Below, one piece after another: positions 5,859 to 8,998 of a stretch of 8,998 bases of DNA. The stretch comes from Pseudomonadota bacterium (GTDB lineage: Bacteria > Pseudomonadota > Gammaproteobacteria > Burkholderiales > Burkholderiaceae_E): contig JAEWEW010000052.1 in assembly GCA_023389175.1 (NCBI GenBank), forward strand, positions 1-8,998, in the 5' to 3' direction. The position numbers and the translations under genes are program-made. Position 1 is the stretch's first letter; the number at the start of each line of letters is the position of its first letter. The notes under the pieces were generated by a model, which had not been told where the DNA came from, made no database searches, and saw nothing but the letters and a program-made list of their open reading frames with translations.

Positions 5859-6851
5859 ATGAAAGCGCTCGTCTACACCGGCCCGAACCAGGTGCGCTAT
5901 CGCGACGAGCCGGATCCGCAGCCGGACGAAGGCGAGGTGCTGATCCGCATCGAGGCGGCGGGCATCTGCGGCTCGGACATGCATGCCTACCACGGCCACG
6001 ATCCCCGGCGGGTGCCGCCGATGATCCTGGGCCACGAGCTGTCCGGCCGCATCCTGGCCGGCCCCGGTGCCGGTCGCCGGGTGACCGTCAATCCGCTCAT
6101 CACCTGTGGCCATTGCGATTACTGCGTGACCGGTCGCAACAATCTCTGCGAGAACCGCACCATGGTCGGGATGACCCGGGCGGGAGCGTTTGCCGAGCTG
6201 ATGACCATTCCGGCGGCGAGCGTGATCGACGTGCCGCAGGACATGACGCCGCGACAGGTGGCGCTCACCGAGCCGGCTGCGACCGCCCTGCACGCGATGA
6301 ACCTGGCCGGTCGGGCGCTGGCCCGGCCCATGCCGGAAGCGCGAGTGCTGGTCATCGGCGGCGGCGCCGTCGGGCTGCTCACCGCGCTGCTGCTGCGGGC
6401 CTACGGGTGCCGCGGCATCGAGCTCGCGGAGACCAATCCGCTGCGGCGCCGGTCGGTCGACGGGACCGGCGCCGCGCGTGCCTTCGATCCGTTGCATCGG
6501 CAGCCGCAGGCCGGCCACTACGACCTGGTGGTCGATGCGGTCGGCGGCAAGGCGACCCGGGCCAGCGCGCTCGCGGCGGTGCGCCCCGGCGGCGTGATCC
6601 TGCATATCGGGCTCATGGACTGGTCGAGCGAGATCGACATGCGCAAGCTCACGCTCGCGGAGATCACGCTGATCGGCACCTACACCTACTCGACCGCCGA
6701 CATGCGGGCAACGGTCCGCGCGTTGCACGAAGGCGTCTTCGGCGACCTGGGCTGGGTCGAGACCCGGCCGCTTGCCGAAGGAGCCGCGGCCTTCATGGAC
6801 CTGGACCAGGGTCGCAGCGGCGCGGCCAAGATCGTGCTGCAGCCGCACTGA
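5859..6851 (+). CDS. Zinc-dependent medium-chain alcohol dehydrogenase (MDR), HpsP-like position
   Basis: A 330-residue polyol/alcohol dehydrogenase of the sorbitol/threonine dehydrogenase type. Catalytic zinc ligands are C37 (GICGSDMH), H59 and E60 (GHE), with E138 (LTEPAAT) as a further likely ligand. Structural zinc ligands are C83, C86, C89 and C97. The Rossmann motif is VIGGGAVG (165-172). E191 after the next strand is compatible with NAD. AGGAAGG, overlapping the upstream stop, is a strong ribosome binding site 5 bases before the ATG. The gene follows the SDR by 10 bases in the same operon. With the SDR it may oxidise and re-reduce the C2 hydroxyl so that both enantiomers of the substrate reach the HpsN-like enzyme. 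That role is inferred from the gene set; the fold and metal sites are seen. Confidence 0.9.
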   Translation: MKALVYTGPNQVRYRDEPDPQPDEGEVLIRIEAAGICGSDMHAYHGHDPRRVPPMILGHELSGRILAGPGAGRRVTVNPLITCGHCDYCVTGRNNLCENRTMVGMTRAGAFAELMTIPAASVIDVPQDMTPRQVALTEPAATALHAMNLAGRALARPMPEARVLVIGGGAVGLLTALLLRAYGCRGIELAETNPLRRRSVDGTGAARAFDPLHRQPQAGHYDLVVDAVGGKATRASALAAVRPGGVILHIGLMDWSSEIDMRKLTLAEITLIGTYTYSTADMRATVRALHEGVFGDLGWVETRPLAEGAAAFMDLDQGRSGAAKIVLQPH

Positions 6852-6861
6852 GGGGCGAAGG

Positions 6862-7146
6862 ATGGCACTGGGCGCGATCCGGCAGGAAGCGAGCGCGGAA
6901 GGAACCCGGCGGCAGGCCTCCTCGGGCGAGCGGCGCGGCCGGATCCTGTACGCGCTCGCCGGCCTCGGCATCCTGCTTTATTTCGCGAACGTCGCGGTGG
7001 GACTCGGGGCGGTGAAGCTCGGCTGGAAGATCGCGAGGCTGAGCGATGTCTGGGAGTTCCTGACCGTGCTGGTCTCGATGGTCTTCTTCGTCGCCGGCCT
7101 GCTGGCGGCGGAAGGGCAGCGGCCGGACGAGCCGCGCAATCACTGA
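6862..7146 (+). CDS. Small two-helix membrane protein of the TRAP operon, unknown function
   Basis: A 94-residue protein that I cannot assign to a named family. Residues 1-27 are hydrophilic and basic (six Arg). Two hydrophobic segments follow, about 28-50 (ILYALAGLGILLYFANVAVGLGAV) and 64-83, joined by a short loop with K52, K56 and R59. The C-terminal tail is polar. The basic N-terminus predicts both ends in the cytoplasm. AGGGG at 6851-6855 lies 6 bases before the ATG; the frame is open further upstream, but that part is a shadow of the MDR gene. It starts 10 bases after the MDR stop and ends 30 bases before the TRAP binding protein. It is too short for a DctQ, which is encoded separately. 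A helper of the transporter or an export partner are possibilities without direct support. Confidence 0.75.
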   Translation: MALGAIRQEASAEGTRRQASSGERRGRILYALAGLGILLYFANVAVGLGAVKLGWKIARLSDVWEFLTVLVSMVFFVAGLLAAEGQRPDEPRNH

Positions 7147-7176
7147 AGTTCCAACCAAGGATCGGAGGAGCATGCC

Positions 7177-8358
7177 ATGTCACGGTTCCTGTTGCACCCC
7201 GAAGCTCAGCCCGCCGCCCGCGCGGTCGCCTCGCCCAAGCGGCGCCGCTTCCTGGCGGTGGCCGAGCGGTACGGATTCACCACCGCCGTGCTGGCGAGCA
7301 CCGGCGGCTACTTGTGGTCGGACCGGGCAGTGGCGCAGACCGCCGCCGACGAGGCCGCGAAGGCCAAGGCGGCCAAGCACACCATGATCTTCGCCACCGA
7401 GTACAAGCTCGACGCCTACAAGACCTATCCCATCATGCAGGAAGCCTTCAAGGAGAATCTGCAGAAGGCGAGCGACGGCGCCCTCTACGTGCGCCTGCAT
7501 CCGGCCGGGCAGCTTGGCGTCGGCGCGGCGCTGGGACAGAAGGTGCAGGGCGGCACGGTGCACGGCGGCGCGCTGTCGCTGTCCAACTTCTCGCCTTTCG
7601 CCCCGGTGGTGGACGTCATCAACATCCCGTTCTGGTGCGGCGAGAACCAGCGCTTCGCCAACCTGGTCACCTCCAGGACGTGGGCCGACGAGATCAATCC
7701 GCGGGTCAACGCCAAGAACTTCAAGCCGATGTTCTACTACACGGTCGATCCCCGCACCATCGCCGCGCGCAAGGGGCTGGGCCGGATCATCAAGACGCCG
7801 GAGGACATGCGCGGCGTCAAGATGCGGATCCCGCCGTCGAAGCTGCTCGGCAAGTTCTACCAGCTCGCGGGCGCGAATCCCACGATCGTGCCCTGGGGCG
7901 AGACCCCTACCGCGCTCAAGCAGGGGGTCGCCGACGCCCTCGATCCCGCGATCGGCGCGCTCTACACCTTCGGCTTCATCGACATCCTGGAGTCCATCAG
8001 CGCCGTGGCCTCGGTGCCGGATGCGCAGATGTTCGCCTGCAACCTCGCCTGGTACAACAAGCTGCCGAAGGGCCTGCAGGACAAGTTCGAGCAGGCGTCG
8101 GAGATGACCCAGGAGGCGTCGTTCAAGCAGATCGAGGTCGCCCGCAAGACCTCCATCGATGCCATGAGCAAGGCGGGCGTCAAGTTCTACAAGCCGACGG
8201 ACGCGGAGCAGAAGCAGTGGGTGCAGGCCTGCGGCGAGCAGCGCGCGGAGTGGGACGAGCACAAGGTGGAGCTTGCCGGAAGCAAGGCGAACTTCGACAA
8301 GCTCAAGACGGCCGCCAACACCAAGGGCCGGTACACCGTCGGCGACTACCAGGGCTGA
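7177..8358 (+). CDS. TRAP transporter substrate-binding protein (DctP family)
   Basis: A 393-residue periplasmic receptor that binds an acidic solute and hands it to the TRAP membrane subunits. The N-terminus carries a Tat-like signal: KRRRFLAVA (21-29) with RR-x-FL, a hydrophobic stretch to about 45, and a probable cut after AVA (51-53). About 20 residues precede the arginines, which is long. The mature part has the DctP pattern: HPAGQLGVG (108-116), KTPEDMRGVKMR (206-217), whose Arg217 is the family's acid-binding arginine, and PWGETPTALKQGVADALD (239-256), where DctP proteins define the ligand pocket. The ATG at 7177 is chosen over an out-of-frame ATG at 7172 because GGAGGAG (7164-7170) is well spaced for it. 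Gene context suggests a sulfonated C3 acid or polyol as ligand, which the conserved arginine would suit, but a carboxylate is equally compatible with the motifs. Confidence 0.93.
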   Translation: MSRFLLHPEAQPAARAVASPKRRRFLAVAERYGFTTAVLASTGGYLWSDRAVAQTAADEAAKAKAAKHTMIFATEYKLDAYKTYPIMQEAFKENLQKASDGALYVRLHPAGQLGVGAALGQKVQGGTVHGGALSLSNFSPFAPVVDVINIPFWCGENQRFANLVTSRTWADEINPRVNAKNFKPMFYYTVDPRTIAARKGLGRIIKTPEDMRGVKMRIPPSKLLGKFYQLAGANPTIVPWGETPTALKQGVADALDPAIGALYTFGFIDILESISAVASVPDAQMFACNLAWYNKLPKGLQDKFEQASEMTQEASFKQIEVARKTSIDAMSKAGVKFYKPTDAEQKQWVQACGEQRAEWDEHKVELAGSKANFDKLKTAANTKGRYTVGDYQG

Positions 8359-8362
8359 GCCC

Positions 8363-8878
8363 GTGCGCCGATTGCTCAAGGCCCTGGACCGCGATGGCGA
8401 GCGCTACCTGATGCTCGTCTTCTACTGCACGATCGTGTTCGTCATCGTGACCGAGGTGGTGCGCCGCTTCGTCTTCAGCTACTCGTCGCTGTGGGGCGAG
8501 GAGGTGGCGCGCTACGCCTTCATCTACCTGGGCTGGGTCGGCGCTTCGTATGCCGTCAAGCAGCGCGCCCACATCCGCTTCGACGTGGTGCTGCAGGCGC
8601 TGCCGAGGCGGTTCCACGGCTACGTCTACATCTTCGGCGACCTGGTGGCGATGGTGTTCGCGTGCTTCGCCATCTACTGGTCGCTGCACGTGATCGGCAC
8701 GCTGCTGGAGTTCGGCGGTGCCTCGTATGCGCTCCGGATCAACAAGGCCTGGTTCGAGGCGGCGGTGCCGCTCGGGTTCACCATGATGATGGTGCGGCTG
8801 GTGCAGTCGCTGATCCGCGATGTGCGCGACCTGCGGGCCGGTCGCGATGCGCACCGCGGCGCGCTGATGTTCGACTGA
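8363..8878 (+). CDS. TRAP transporter small permease subunit (DctQ family)
   Basis: A 171-residue inner-membrane protein with four hydrophobic helices (about 15-37, 48-66, 86-110, 130-152), as expected for DctQ. The conserved stretch GEEVARYAFIYLGWVGASYA (45-64) followed by KQRAHIRFDV (66-75) is diagnostic. It pairs with the large DctM subunit, which carries out sodium-driven transport. The GTG at 8363, four bases after the binding-protein stop, is preferred; a longer open frame upstream is a shadow of that gene. The C-terminus ends naturally in ALMFD, so the gene looks intact. The expected DctM gene does not follow; instead there is an insertion-sequence transposase on the other strand beginning 16 bases later. 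Confidence 0.93.
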   Translation: MRRLLKALDRDGERYLMLVFYCTIVFVIVTEVVRRFVFSYSSLWGEEVARYAFIYLGWVGASYAVKQRAHIRFDVVLQALPRRFHGYVYIFGDLVAMVFACFAIYWSLHVIGTLLEFGGASYALRINKAWFEAAVPLGFTMMMVRLVQSLIRDVRDLRAGRDAHRGALMFD

Positions 8879-8998
8879 GTAACCGTGTTGAAAGTCAAGC
8901 AATGAGAGGCTGATCTTGACCGTTCCGGTGGTCTCGGGTGATGGCATTGAGGTGGGTGATCAGCTTGCGCATGCAAGCGATCAAGGCCACCTTTTTGA
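8879..8998 (-). mobile_element. End of an IS110-family insertion sequence (rest beyond right edge)
   Basis: The sequence between the DctQ stop and the right edge is taken up by the 3' part of an IS110-type transposase plus at most 16 bases of flank. The exact boundary cannot be fixed without an empty-site comparison. IS110 elements lack clear terminal inverted repeats and often make no target duplication, so absence of these does not argue against it. Confidence 0.7.
8895..8998 (-). CDS. IS110-family transposase, C-terminal fragment
   Basis: Reverse translation from 8996 gives 33 residues and a TGA at 8895-8897. The sequence VALIACMRKLITHLNAITRD is the characteristic end of IS110/IS1111 transposases (DEDD/serine-type recombinases guided by a structured RNA). 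Only about a tenth of a normal 320-400 residue protein is visible, so intactness is unknown. It runs opposite to the TRAP operon. The short distance (16 bases) from its stop to the DctQ stop leaves little room for a downstream non-coding region, which fits the IS110 group, with its guide RNA before the gene, better than the IS1111 group, with the RNA after it. Confidence 0.8.
   Translation of the reverse strand, partial: KKVALIACMRKLITHLNAITRDHRNGQDQPLIA

Noticed and set aside
5727..6971. 414-codon minus-strand open frame across the MDR gene
   Set aside because: Opposes a complete zinc dehydrogenase with all metal ligands; the antisense product has no recognisable fold signature.
7180..8379. 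399-codon open frame antisense to the TRAP receptor gene
   Set aside because: Its product is rich in Arg, Leu and Gly with no recognisable motif, and the sense frame is a clear DctP protein. Long antisense frames are common in GC-rich DNA.
1..8998. CRISPR array, tRNA, rRNA or riboswitch
   Set aside because: No regularly spaced repeats, no tRNA-like cloverleaf, no rRNA sequence, and no 5' leader longer than about 60 bases apart from the regulator regions described.

Overview
High-GC proteobacterial chromosome segment, probably alpha- or betaproteobacterial. This is inferred from base composition, a TRAP transporter, Fe3+-type ABC binding proteins and LacI-type local regulators; nothing in the window fixes the genus. 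It holds two catabolic or uptake loci, each governed by its own LacI-family regulator, with a toxin-antitoxin pair between them and the edge of an insertion sequence at the right end.

Left locus (1-1809, minus strand): a LacI-type regulator whose stop codon overlaps the start (ATGA) of an ABC transporter periplasmic binding protein that runs off the left edge. In front of the regulator lie a plausible sigma70-type promoter and, just downstream of its expected transcription start, a perfect 18-bp palindrome of LacI-operator type. The regulator probably represses itself together with the transporter.

Middle (1868-2546, plus strand): a ribbon-helix-helix antitoxin and a RelE/ParE-family toxin, preceded by an inverted repeat likely to be their own operator. 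A GC-rich hairpin separates the toxin from the convergent second regulator.

Right locus (2587-8878): a minus-strand LacI-type regulator faces a tight plus-strand operon: a histidinol-dehydrogenase-family enzyme most like HpsN (sulfopropanediol 3-dehydrogenase), a short-chain dehydrogenase, a zinc-dependent medium-chain dehydrogenase, a 94-residue two-helix membrane protein, a TRAP binding protein with a Tat-like signal, and the TRAP small membrane subunit (DctQ). This content resembles the hps clusters for 2,3-dihydroxypropane-1-sulfonate (DHPS), the C3-sulfonate left from sulfoquinovose. The proposed scheme is uptake by the TRAP system, interconversion of the C2 stereoisomers by the two extra dehydrogenases, and oxidation at C1-OH to sulfolactate by the HpsN-like enzyme. 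The substrate is inferred from family resemblance and gene content only. A near-palindromic LacI-type site overlaps the predicted operon start point.

Right edge (8879-8998): where the large TRAP subunit (DctM) would be expected, the sequence instead shows the C-terminal end of an IS110-family transposase on the minus strand. An insertion sequence therefore appears to have separated the operon from its large transport subunit, or replaced that gene.
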